64,000 bases of DNA from Paenibacillus tianmuensis. Lineage in GTDB: Bacteria; Bacillota; Bacilli; Paenibacillales; NBRC-103111. Location: NCBI RefSeq assembly GCF_900100345.1, contig NZ_FMTT01000011.1, positions 1 through 64,000 of the forward strand, given 5' to 3'. This document shows positions 34,954-43,470 of this stretch, one piece after another (within the stretch, counting starts at the first letter, position 1; the number at the start of each line of letters is the position of its first letter). Position numbers and translations under genes: made by a program. The notes beneath the pieces are model-generated. The model ran no database searches. It was given only the letters and a program-made list of their open reading frames with translations, and was not told the origin of the DNA.

Positions 34954-36762
34954 ATGATTGGAAGCGTATACCGGAGATATATCAAAAACAACTTATTTAT
35001 GAAGCTGCTGCTTTCGTTTGCCCTTTTCATCATTCTGACCATCATCGCGCTCTCGTACCTGATGGTTCACGTGATGTCGCAATCTGTCGTACAGCGGGAG
35101 ATGGACAACCAGAAGAAGGCGATGGAGAGCGTAAACGCGTTTTTGAGCGAAAAATACGAGTCGGTGCAATCGATGGTGCTGGGTGTCTATCGCGAACCGA
35201 GGCTGGCTGCCGACATCTCGTATTTCCTGCAGCATGATTTTCGGGATTATATTGAGCATGGTTTGAACCGATATTATGAAGAAGATGTCGCTCCTTACGG
35301 CCTGTCCTATTTTGCCAACCGGCTTGAGGACGATATGGATATTCGGAATCTGATGCTGTACAGCGCGGAGAAGCAGTACTTGTATGTGTATAACCGGAAA
35401 AAATCGGCGAAGCTTCATTTGACTAATGCCGTCCGCTCGTATGTTCCGGATGCGATGGCGTTGGACAACAAGAACGTCTCCGTGCCGAATCCGTGGATCC
35501 GCAAAGAAATCGATCAATGGAACCCCCGGCTGTTTGCCGTCCGGGCTGCCATGAACGACAAAAACTCGCTGAAATATATCGGGCAGCTTTTGATTTATTT
35601 CGATTCCGAAGGCATTTGGAAGTCGCTGGCCAGCTACAAAGAGACGCTCAAGGGGACGATTCTCGTGCTGACCCCGGACGGGCAGGTCATTTTCGATTCC
35701 TCGGGGACGTATTACGGCAAACCTTATCCCTACATGAATCAAATTCAACAGGAGACGGGCATGCTGGAGCAGGAATCGTATATTGCGACGCTGGCGCAAA
35801 ACCAGGCGGGCTACGTCGTGGTCGGCGCGATTCCGAAGCAAGAGATCGCGGACGCGTCCCAAGGCTGGAAACGGACGATCCTCATCGCCAGCGTGCTGGG
35901 GATTCTGATCGCCATTCTGTTTCCGTCGCTCGTCGTAATCAATTTCGCCAAGCGGACGAACAAAATTATCCGGTTTATGAAAAAGGTCGAGACCGGAGAC
36001 TTGACCTCGCGCATCATCGAGCCGAAGGAAGACGAGCTGGGCCAAATTTCCCGCAGCTTCAACGATATGCTGGACGAGCTGAACCGCTATATCGAGCGGG
36101 TGTATAAAGCGGAAATTCGGCAAAAGCATACGGAATTCGTCGCGCTTCAGGCGAGGGTCAATCCGCATTTTCTGTATAACACGCTCGAAGTGATCCGGAT
36201 GCGGGCCATCTCCCAAGGCGCGCATGACGTAGGCGAGATGATCTTTAGCCTGTCGGCGCTGTTCCGCAACGTCGTGCAGCAGAAGGCCGTCTATACGCTC
36301 AAGGACGAGCTGGAGGCTTGCCGCCTGTATTTGGAGCTGTTCCGTATTCGGTATAAAGACAGGTTTACTTACGCCATCGAATGTGATCGGGAGCTGTATG
36401 GGATTCCCGTCGTCAAAATGTTTCTCCAGCCGGTCATCGAAAACTACATCGTTCACGGCATCGAGGCAGACCGGGACGATAACCGCGCCGTCATCCGGTT
36501 CTCCTGGGAGAACGGGACGATTCGCGTCCAAGTGGAGGACAACGGCAGAGGGATCGAGCCGCAGCGGCTCAAGGAGATCAAGGAAGCGCTCGGAGCGCCC
36601 GAAGAGGTTGGCGGTTCGTTCGGACTGCGGGTCGTCTACGAGCGGCTCAAGCTGCTGCACGGAAGCAGGGCTGGGATGGAGCTGAAGAGCAAGCCCGGGG
36701 TCGGTACGACCGTGACCGTGTGGTTCCCGGAAAAGGAAGGAGCAGGCGAATCCGATGTATAG
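34954..36762 (+). CDS. YesM-type sensor histidine kinase
   Basis: 602 residues. A first membrane segment at about 15-40, an extracytoplasmic sensor region of about 260 residues, a second membrane segment near 310-332, a HAMP linker (KKVETGDLTSRIIEPKEDELGQISRSFNDM), then the His_kinase block with phospho-accepting H405 in QARVNPHFLYNTLE, and an HATPase domain with DNGRGIEP and GSFGLRVVYERL. This family usually senses oligosaccharides, often through a binding protein. The ATG at 34954 follows an eight-G stretch; frames upstream are unsupported. The stop overlaps the response regulator start by eight bases. It probably controls the mannose-glycan genes downstream. Confidence 0.94.
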   Translation: MIGSVYRRYIKNNLFMKLLLSFALFIILTIIALSYLMVHVMSQSVVQREMDNQKKAMESVNAFLSEKYESVQSMVLGVYREPRLAADISYFLQHDFRDYIEHGLNRYYEEDVAPYGLSYFANRLEDDMDIRNLMLYSAEKQYLYVYNRKKSAKLHLTNAVRSYVPDAMALDNKNVSVPNPWIRKEIDQWNPRLFAVRAAMNDKNSLKYIGQLLIYFDSEGIWKSLASYKETLKGTILVLTPDGQVIFDSSGTYYGKPYPYMNQIQQETGMLEQESYIATLAQNQAGYVVVGAIPKQEIADASQGWKRTILIASVLGILIAILFPSLVVINFAKRTNKIIRFMKKVETGDLTSRIIEPKEDELGQISRSFNDMLDELNRYIERVYKAEIRQKHTEFVALQARVNPHFLYNTLEVIRMRAISQGAHDVGEMIFSLSALFRNVVQQKAVYTLKDELEACRLYLELFRIRYKDRFTYAIECDRELYGIPVVKMFLQPVIENYIVHGIEADRDDNRAVIRFSWENGTIRVQVEDNGRGIEPQRLKEIKEALGAPEEVGGSFGLRVVYERLKLLHGSRAGMELKSKPGVGTTVTVWFPEKEGAGESDV

Positions 36763-38278
36763 AGTGTTTTTGGCGGATGACGAGCCTTTCATTATTGAAG
36801 GGCTGTACGATATTATCGACTGGGCCGCGTTGGGACTCGAAATCGTCGGTCACGCGGGGAACGGGCAGAAGGCGCTGGACGCCTTGAAGCGCACGCCTGC
36901 CGACATTCTGATTACGGATATTTCGATGCCGGTTATGACGGGACTGGAGCTTATCCGCGCCGTCCGTGAATGGAATCCGGGTCTAAAGGTCATCATCCTG
37001 AGCGGCTTCAACGAGTTCGACTATTTGAAGGAAGGCATGCAGCTTGGGATCGAAAACTATTTGCTCAAGCCGATCGACGTGCAGGAGCTTCGCTCCACGC
37101 TGACCACGACGACGGACAAGCTGAACGCCGCGCAGGCCGAGCGCGTCTTGGGCGAACAGGACATGCGCATTCTGAAGGAGCACATTATGCACCGGTGGCT
37201 AACCGGCCAGATTGCCCCGAACGAATTCGACGAACGAGCCGAGCTGCTGCAATTGCAGTTGAACCGTTCTTATGTGCTAGTGGCGCTCATTCGTTTTCCT
37301 GAGGGGGACGCGGGCGAAGCTGACTATGTAGCGGAACAGAAGCTGCCGGGCTTGTCGGTCATTCCGTTTCACAATATGGACGGTGAACTGGTCGTCGTCT
37401 TTACGCTGGACGAGCCAACGGAGGGCAAGCGCACCGCGCTGGAGATGCTGGCCCGGACGAAGGCCGATTTCGCCGCGGCTTCCCGGTCTTGCCGCATATC
37501 GCTCGGCAGCGTGGAGCGGCTGCCTTACGAGGCGGCGCAAAGCTATGCCCATGCGAAGAAGGCGCAGGAGTTCTTTCTGCTCTATCCCGACAACGATATT
37601 CTGGATTACGAGGAAATCGCCGTTTCCGGCGAGACGGCCGGACTCGATTTTCCTCTGGAATGGACGGAATATTCCAAGCTTATTTTGGCCAAAGATAAAG
37701 ATGGCTTGCTCGCCCGCATCGATCAGGATTACGAATGGCTCCTGACGCAGGAGGGAATGACGCCAGCCCGGCTCCAGCAAATCTCCGTCGAACTGATGAT
37801 CCGGTTCAAGATGGAGCTGAAAGCGATCAAACATACGGATTCGTCGGAACTGTATCAGGAAGCCTTCGGCACCTTGCTGCATGCGGGTACGGTGGACCGG
37901 ATGGCCGACGCTGTAAAGACGGTGGCCGGCTTAACTGTCGATTCGTTAATCCAGGACGTCCGCAGCCCCGTCATCCAGCAGGTGCTGAAGCTGATTCACG
38001 ACAGCTACGCCGAAGAGCTGTCGCTGAAGACGCTCAGCGGGCAGTTCAATATTCATCCGGTGTATCTCGGCCACCTGTTCCATAAGGAAACGGGCGAGAA
38101 CTTTACGGAATATATCAACAAGTACCGCATCGAGAAGGCGAAGACGATGTTGAAGGAGACGCATCTGAAAGTTCAGGAAATCGCCAAAACCGTCGGGTAT
38201 TGGGAAACCAGTTATTTTTACAAACAATTCAAAAAATATGTCGGGATTTCCCCGACGGATTACAAAGGGCTGCTGTGA
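36755..38278 (+). CDS. YesN-type response regulator with AraC DNA-binding domain
   Basis: 507 residues. Receiver domain at 1-120 with acidic pair DDE, phospho-acceptor D55 in ILITDISMPVMTG and Lys in NYLLKPIDV. A middle region of about 270 residues follows, then an AraC domain at about 405-507 (ELSLKTLSGQFNIHPVYLGHLFHKETGENFTEYINKYRIEKAKTML and EIAKTVGYWETSYFYKQFKKYVGISPTDYK). It is phosphorylated by the kinase just upstream and should activate the sugar transporter genes that start 150 bp later. Confidence 0.95.
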   Translation: MYRVFLADDEPFIIEGLYDIIDWAALGLEIVGHAGNGQKALDALKRTPADILITDISMPVMTGLELIRAVREWNPGLKVIILSGFNEFDYLKEGMQLGIENYLLKPIDVQELRSTLTTTTDKLNAAQAERVLGEQDMRILKEHIMHRWLTGQIAPNEFDERAELLQLQLNRSYVLVALIRFPEGDAGEADYVAEQKLPGLSVIPFHNMDGELVVVFTLDEPTEGKRTALEMLARTKADFAAASRSCRISLGSVERLPYEAAQSYAHAKKAQEFFLLYPDNDILDYEEIAVSGETAGLDFPLEWTEYSKLILAKDKDGLLARIDQDYEWLLTQEGMTPARLQQISVELMIRFKMELKAIKHTDSSELYQEAFGTLLHAGTVDRMADAVKTVAGLTVDSLIQDVRSPVIQQVLKLIHDSYAEELSLKTLSGQFNIHPVYLGHLFHKETGENFTEYINKYRIEKAKTMLKETHLKVQEIAKTVGYWETSYFYKQFKKYVGISPTDYKGLL

Positions 38279-38427
38279 AGGGTGAACACCGGCAGACCCT
38301 TTCTTTATTTTGTACAGCATACCTTTAGTTTCTTGCCTATTTGTAAATGCTTTCTTGAGTTAATGTAAAGGTAGCCATTGAAACGATTCAACGGCTGCTT
38401 GAAAGAAAAAGGGAGGTATCTGCGAAC

Positions 38428-39906
38428 ATGAAAATGAAAAAAAGAAGCCTGTTTGCCGGACTCGCGCTCATGCTGTCGGCTTCGGTCGTCTTGACCGCAT
38501 GCGGAGGCAGCAAGGACAGCGCGCAGGACGCAGGAGGCGCCGCGGGCAAACCTGTTGAGCTGCTTTGGTATACGATCGGCACACCTCAAAAGGACGTTGA
38601 CCGGGTCATGGAAGAGGTCAGCAAATATACGAAAGAAAAAATCGGAGTTACCGTCAAAATGAACATGATCGACTTTGGCGATTACTCGCAAAAATTGCAG
38701 GTCATGACCGCTTCCGGTACGCCGATGGACATCATGTTCACGTCTTCCTGGGCGTTCGACTACGTTCAGAACGCAAGAAAAGGCGCGTTCATGAAGATCG
38801 ACGATCTGCTTGAGAAACAAGGCAAAGGCATCAAGGACCTGCTTGATCCCGCCTTCTTAAGCGGTTCCAAAGTCGACGGCCACAACTACGGCATTCCGGC
38901 CAACAAAGAGCTGCCGGCGCAAGAGGTATGGCGCTTCAACAAGCAGCTGCTCGACAAGTACAACCTCGATATCAAGAACGTGAACTCGCTGGAAAGCCTG
39001 GAGCCGCTCTTGAAAACGATTAAAGAAAAAGAGCCGGGCGTCATTCCATTCTCCGTCGACAAAAACTACGGCGTATTCGTACCGTACGACTACGTGATCG
39101 AGAAAATGCCGATGGCGGTCAAAGTAGACAACCAAGACTACAAGGTCGTCAACGTTCTGGAAACGCCGGAGATGAAGCAAACGCTCCAAACGATGCACAA
39201 ATATTATAAAGCCGGCTACATTCCTACGGAAGCGGCAACGATGGTTTCCTCGACGGACGTGCAAAAAACCGGCAAATGGTTCGCGGACAAAGCAACGACG
39301 CAGCCGTTCGCGGACAACCTTTGGTCAGCCAGCTACGGTTACCCGGTCGTATCCACACCGGCCAGCCCGGCTTACATTTACAACTGGTCCGTTATGGGCT
39401 CGATGCAGGCGATCTCGGCGAACTCCAAAAATCCGGAAAAAGCGATGGAGTTCCTGAACCTGCTGAACACCGATCCGGTATTGCGCAACATGGTCGACTC
39501 CGGGATCGAGAACGTGCACTACAAAAAAGTTGGCGAAAACGTGATGGAGAACCTGCCGGAACCATCGAAAAACTACGATATGCCGACGTTCTCGCTGGGT
39601 AACCTGATGATCACGTACCTGAACCCGACCGATCCGAAGGACAAATGGGAAGGCTTCAAAAAATTCAACAGCACCGGTAAACCTGCCGCGCTGCTCGGCT
39701 TCAACTTCGACCCGTCCAAAGTGACTAGCGAAATCGCAGCAGTACAGAACGTCAAAGAAGAATTCTGGGCGCCTCTGATGACCGGTACGGTCGATCCGGA
39801 TCAAATTATTCCGCAGGCCAACCAAAAGCTGAAAGCTGCCGGCCTTGACAAAATCATGGAAGAAGCGCAGCGTCAAATCGACGCATGGAAAGCAACCAAA
39901 AAATAA
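38428..39906 (+). CDS. sugar ABC transporter solute-binding lipoprotein
   Basis: 492 residues. Lipoprotein signal LFAGLALMLSASVVLTACGG with the modified Cys near residue 24, then a family 1/LipO-like binding protein (LLWYTIGTPQKDVDRVMEEVSKYTKEKIGVTVKMNMIDFGDYSQKLQVMTASGTPMDIMFT). It binds an oligosaccharide outside the cell and hands it to the two permeases that follow. Its DUF3502-like C-terminal part fits the LplA/YtcQ group. RBS GGGAGG. No ATPase gene is here; these systems normally share MsmX/UgpC-type ATPases. The neighbours suggest a mannose-containing ligand. Confidence 0.93.
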   Translation: MKMKKRSLFAGLALMLSASVVLTACGGSKDSAQDAGGAAGKPVELLWYTIGTPQKDVDRVMEEVSKYTKEKIGVTVKMNMIDFGDYSQKLQVMTASGTPMDIMFTSSWAFDYVQNARKGAFMKIDDLLEKQGKGIKDLLDPAFLSGSKVDGHNYGIPANKELPAQEVWRFNKQLLDKYNLDIKNVNSLESLEPLLKTIKEKEPGVIPFSVDKNYGVFVPYDYVIEKMPMAVKVDNQDYKVVNVLETPEMKQTLQTMHKYYKAGYIPTEAATMVSSTDVQKTGKWFADKATTQPFADNLWSASYGYPVVSTPASPAYIYNWSVMGSMQAISANSKNPEKAMEFLNLLNTDPVLRNMVDSGIENVHYKKVGENVMENLPEPSKNYDMPTFSLGNLMITYLNPTDPKDKWEGFKKFNSTGKPAALLGFNFDPSKVTSEIAAVQNVKEEFWAPLMTGTVDPDQIIPQANQKLKAAGLDKIMEEAQRQIDAWKATKK

Positions 39907-39976
39907 TAAAGCTTCTTAAAAGCAACAGAGCTTCTTGACCGAAGCTTTCTCGGGTGAACGATAAGAACGGGGCACA

Positions 39977-40005
39977 GGGCGAATGGCATTCATTCGCCCC
40001 GTCTC
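39977..40005 (+). promoter_or_regulatory. intercistronic stem-loop between binding protein and permease genes
   Basis: GGGCGAATG paired with CATTCGCCC around a five-base loop, followed by a weak pyrimidine stretch GTCTCTTTG. Such stems behind binding-protein genes usually stop part of the transcripts or protect the upstream mRNA, so that the binding protein is made in excess. Confidence 0.6.
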
Positions 40006-40022
40006 TTTGAACGCGAGGGGTG

Positions 40023-40958
40023 ATGAATGTGAAGGGTGTGCTTAAAGATATCAGCCGGAACAAAGCCATGCTCATCATGGTGCTTCCCGCCACAATCTGG
40101 TTTCTTTTCTTCTCTTACCTGCCGATGGCTGGGACGATTATCGCTTTTAAAGAATACCGGTACCACCGCGACGGGTTCCTGGCCAGCATTATAAACAGCA
40201 AGTGGGTCGGGCTCAAAAATTTCGAATTTCTGTTCAGCACGAAGGACGCTTTTCTCATTACGAAGAATACGCTGCTGTATAACACCGTATTCATCGTAAT
40301 CGGCCTGGTGTTGGCCGTCGGGCTGGCGATCATCTTGTCGGAGATCGCCAACAAGAAGCTGGCCAAGCTGTATCAGACGGGGATGTTCCTGCCTTATTTC
40401 TTGTCTTGGGTTATTGTCGGGTATTTCGTATTCAGCTTCCTCAGCTTCGACAAAGGCATGATCAACCAAATCGCCAAAGCGTTCGGGCTCACCGCCACGC
40501 AGTGGTATAACGATCCGACGTATTGGCCGCTTATTTTGACGCTCGTCTTTTTGTGGAAAACGATCGGCTACAACAGTGTCGTCTATTTGGCGGCCATCAT
40601 GGGGATCGACAAGTCGCTGTATGAGGCGGCCATGATCGACGGAGCGAACAAATGGCAGCAAATCCGCCACATTACGGTGCCGATGCTGACGCCTCTGATT
40701 ACCATTCTGACGCTGCTTGCGATCGGACGTATTTTTTATGCGGATTTCGGGCTGTTCTATCAAGTACCGCGCAATTCGGGTACGCTGTTCTCGGTTACCA
40801 ACGTCATCGATACGTACGTATACCGCGGCTTGAAATTTACCGGGGAAATCGGCATGACCAGCGCGGCCGGTCTGTATCAGTCGTTCGTCGGTTTCGTGCT
40901 CGTCATTACCTCCAATGCCATTGTTCGCAGATTCAATAAAGACAACGCATTGTATTAA
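40023..40958 (+). CDS. LplB-type sugar ABC transporter permease
   Basis: 311 residues, six membrane segments. Hallmarks of the LplB/YteP group: PATIWFLFFSYLPMAGTIIAFKEYRY near the N-terminus and the EAA loop SLYEAAMIDGANKWQQIRHITVPMLTPL. Start uncertain: ATG 40023 is close to GAGGGG, and a GTG at 40029 is better spaced. It pairs with the permease at 40987 to import the oligosaccharide bound by the lipoprotein upstream. Confidence 0.94.
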   Translation: MNVKGVLKDISRNKAMLIMVLPATIWFLFFSYLPMAGTIIAFKEYRYHRDGFLASIINSKWVGLKNFEFLFSTKDAFLITKNTLLYNTVFIVIGLVLAVGLAIILSEIANKKLAKLYQTGMFLPYFLSWVIVGYFVFSFLSFDKGMINQIAKAFGLTATQWYNDPTYWPLILTLVFLWKTIGYNSVVYLAAIMGIDKSLYEAAMIDGANKWQQIRHITVPMLTPLITILTLLAIGRIFYADFGLFYQVPRNSGTLFSVTNVIDTYVYRGLKFTGEIGMTSAAGLYQSFVGFVLVITSNAIVRRFNKDNALY

Positions 40959-40986
40959 TCCACATGGAAAAAAGGAGGGGATGACC

Positions 40987-41907
40987 GTGTCTGCACGAAC
41001 GATGAAACGAAGCCGGGATTTTCATCATTTGTCACCGGCTTGGAACGTGATTTTCAACCTGATTGCCGGCATTTTGGCTATTGCGTGCGTGTTTCCTTTC
41101 GTATTCGTTACGATCATTTCGTTTACGGACGAAGGGACGCTTGCGCGCAACGGTTACCGGATCATTCCGGAGAAATGGAGTCTGGAAGCTTACCGCTATG
41201 TGTTTAAAGCCGGGGATCAGCTGCTGCAGTCCTACGGTGTCACCATTGCCGTTACCGTGATCGGTACGGTGCTCAGCATGATTATGATTGCGCTGTTCGC
41301 GTACGCGGTCTCGCGCAAGAGCTTCAAATACCGCAATTTCTTCTCGTTTTTCGCTTTCTTTACGATGCTGTTCAACGGCGGGCTTGTCCCGACCTATATT
41401 GTCGTCACACAGCTGCTTGGGCTGAAGGACTCCATCTGGGGGCTCATTCTACCGCTGGCCGTGAACGCCTTCTACATCATGATTATGCGGACGTTCTTCT
41501 CTACGAGCGTACCGGATGCCATTATCGAATCGGGAAAAATCGACGGTGCGGGCGAATTCGGGATTTTCTTCCGCCTGGTTCTGCCCTTATCGCTTCCGGG
41601 GCTCGCGACGATCGGCTTGTTCAGCACCCTCGGGTACTGGAACGACTGGTTCAACGCGCTGCTCTATATTGACAAGCCGAGCTTGGTGCCGCTGCAATCC
41701 ATGCTGATGCGGATCGAGACGAGCATGCAGTTTATTTTGCAAAATACGAGCAATCCGTCGATGGGCGTAGCCATGCTGCAATCGCTGCCGCAGGATACGT
41801 CGCGGATGGCGATGGTCGTTCTGGCGACGGGGCCGATTGTGTTCGCATACCCGTTCTTCCAACGGTATTTCATTCAAGGGTTGACGGTTGGTGCGGTGAA
41901 GGGATAG
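40987..41907 (+). CDS. LplC-type sugar ABC transporter permease
   Basis: 306 residues, six membrane segments. Typical LplC/YtcP blocks: LACVFPFVFVTIISFTDEGTLARNGYRIIPEKWSLEAYRYVF, the EAA-like loop IIESGKIDGAGEFGIFFRLVLPLSLPG, and the ending FFQRYFIQGLTVGAVKG. The GTG at 40987 is preferred because AAAGGAGGGG ends seven bases before it; the ATG at 40981 touches the RBS. Second half of the sugar importer; the 192-bp inverted repeat follows. Confidence 0.94.
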   Translation: MSARTMKRSRDFHHLSPAWNVIFNLIAGILAIACVFPFVFVTIISFTDEGTLARNGYRIIPEKWSLEAYRYVFKAGDQLLQSYGVTIAVTVIGTVLSMIMIALFAYAVSRKSFKYRNFFSFFAFFTMLFNGGLVPTYIVVTQLLGLKDSIWGLILPLAVNAFYIMIMRTFFSTSVPDAIIESGKIDGAGEFGIFFRLVLPLSLPGLATIGLFSTLGYWNDWFNALLYIDKPSLVPLQSMLMRIETSMQFILQNTSNPSMGVAMLQSLPQDTSRMAMVVLATGPIVFAYPFFQRYFIQGLTVGAVKG

Positions 41908-41914
41908 TGGTTTG

Positions 41915-42106
41915 TTGAAAATCTGGTATTCAGCGACGTGAGGCGGTGGCGGTAGGGTATCCTCTTCCGGTCGCTGTGGTCCTCGGGAAATTTGGATTGG
42001 AAGCCGCTGGATAGCGGAGATTTCCCGAGGACCAAGGCGAACGCTATCGCTCCTCCAGTGGATACCCCACCGCGTGCTACTGCGTCGCGCGAGCCCCGAT
42101 TTTCAA
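41915..42106. repeat. 192-bp imperfect inverted-repeat element
   Basis: Ends TTGAAAATC (41915-41923) and GATTTTCAA (42098-42106) are perfect inverted repeats. Inside, GGTATCC/GGATACC and a perfect 14-bp pair GGTCCTCGGGAAAT (41978-41991) / ATTTCCCGAGGACC (42020-42033) continue the pairing to a central CCGCT/AGCGG hairpin. The whole could fold on either strand. It has no ORF. It looks like a dispersed palindromic unit of the REP/MITE kind, placed between permease and GH125 genes in the same operon. Confidence 0.75.
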
Positions 42107-42150
42107 AAAAATTCGGTGAGTAGTAGAAAAAATGGAGGTTGACGGACGAG

Positions 42151-43470
42151 ATGGAACAATTCAGATTACCTAAAATTCCGATTCCTGCGATGGAGCTGCC
42201 GCGGGCGGTGCAGGACGTGCTGGCGGAAGCGGAGGTCAAGCTGGCTCACCGTCCCAAGCTGCTGCAATTGTTTAAAAATTGCTTCCCGAACACGCTGGCG
42301 ACGACGACAAAACGGATGGAAGACGGAACGACGTTCGTGATTACCGGCGATATTCCGGCGATGTGGCTGCGTGATTCCGTCGAGCAAGTGATTCATTACG
42401 TGCCGCTGGCGAAGAACGACCCGGATCTGCAGCAATTGATCGCCGGACTGATTAAACGGCACATTCAATATATCCATATCGATCCGTATGCCAACGCCTT
42501 CAACGAATCGGCGAACGACTGGCACTGGAATACGACGGACGAGACCGAAATGTCCCCGTGGGTGTGGGAACGCAAATTCGAGCTCGATTCGATCTGCTTC
42601 TCGATGCGCTTAGCTTACAAGTACTGGAAGGAAACCGAGCGGACGGACATTTTCGACACGAACTTCAAGTCCGCGATGCGCAAAACGGTCGACCTGTGGA
42701 AAACGGAGCAGCGCCACTTCGAGCTGTCGCCGTACCGCTTCACGCGCAATAACGACATGCCGACGGATTCGCTGCGCAACAACGGGCTGGGCATGCCGGT
42801 GAACTATACGGGAATGATCTGGTCAGGCTTCCGTCCGAGCGACGACGCCTGCGATTTCCACTACAGCATTCCGTCGAACATGTTCGCGGTCGTGACGCTG
42901 CGGCAGATGCGCGAGATGGCCGAATGGGTGTTCCGCGATCTGGCGTTCGTCGACGAGTTGAAGAAGCTGGAAGCTGATGTCGATCACGGCATTCAGCTGT
43001 ACGGCATTTACCGCCATCCGGAATTCGGCCCGATTTACGCTTACGAGACGGACGGCTTCGGCAACTACTGCCTGATGGACGATGCCGGAACGCCGGGACT
43101 GATGTCGATTCCGTATATCGGCTATACGACGCCGGACGACCCGATTTATCAAAATACGAGACGGTTTGCCTTGAGCAAACAAAATCCGTTCTATTACGAG
43201 GGCAAAGTCGCCAAAGGGATCGGCAGCCCGCACACGCCGCCGGATTATATTTGGCACATGGCGCTTTCGATGCAAGGACTGACGGCGGTAACGAAAGAGG
43301 AGAAGCTGGAAATGCTCGCGATGCTGGAGGCGACGGACGCGGATACCGGCTTCATGCATGAAGGCTTTCATGCGGACGACCCGACCGTCTTCACACGCAA
43401 GTGGTTTGCGTGGTCCAACAGCTTGTTCTCGCTGCTTGTATACGAAGCGATGAAGGAAGGGATTGTATGA
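42151..43470 (+). CDS. GH125 exo-alpha-1,6-mannosidase
   Basis: 439 residues matching GH125 (former DUF1237) over its whole length: DIPAMWLRDSVEQVIHYVPLAKNDP, NDWHWNTTDETEMSPWVWERKFELDSICFSMRLAYKYWKET, GMIWSGFRPSDDACDFHYSIPSNMFAVVTLRQM, and WHMALSMQGLTAVTKEEKLEML. Characterised members cut non-reducing alpha-1,6-linked mannose, as found in N-glycans and yeast mannan. There is no signal peptide, so it acts in the cytoplasm on imported oligosaccharides. ATG 42151 is used; TTG 42139 touches the RBS ATGGAGG. The stop overlaps the next start by four bases (ATGA). Confidence 0.93.
   Translation: MEQFRLPKIPIPAMELPRAVQDVLAEAEVKLAHRPKLLQLFKNCFPNTLATTTKRMEDGTTFVITGDIPAMWLRDSVEQVIHYVPLAKNDPDLQQLIAGLIKRHIQYIHIDPYANAFNESANDWHWNTTDETEMSPWVWERKFELDSICFSMRLAYKYWKETERTDIFDTNFKSAMRKTVDLWKTEQRHFELSPYRFTRNNDMPTDSLRNNGLGMPVNYTGMIWSGFRPSDDACDFHYSIPSNMFAVVTLRQMREMAEWVFRDLAFVDELKKLEADVDHGIQLYGIYRHPEFGPIYAYETDGFGNYCLMDDAGTPGLMSIPYIGYTTPDDPIYQNTRRFALSKQNPFYYEGKVAKGIGSPHTPPDYIWHMALSMQGLTAVTKEEKLEMLAMLEATDADTGFMHEGFHADDPTVFTRKWFAWSNSLFSLLVYEAMKEGIV

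Noticed and set aside
38378-38391. TTGAAACGATTCAA as a CcpA site before the mannose-glycan binding protein
   Set aside because: It is a perfect palindrome but is one base too short between TG and CG to fit the cre consensus; kept only as an unexplained palindrome.
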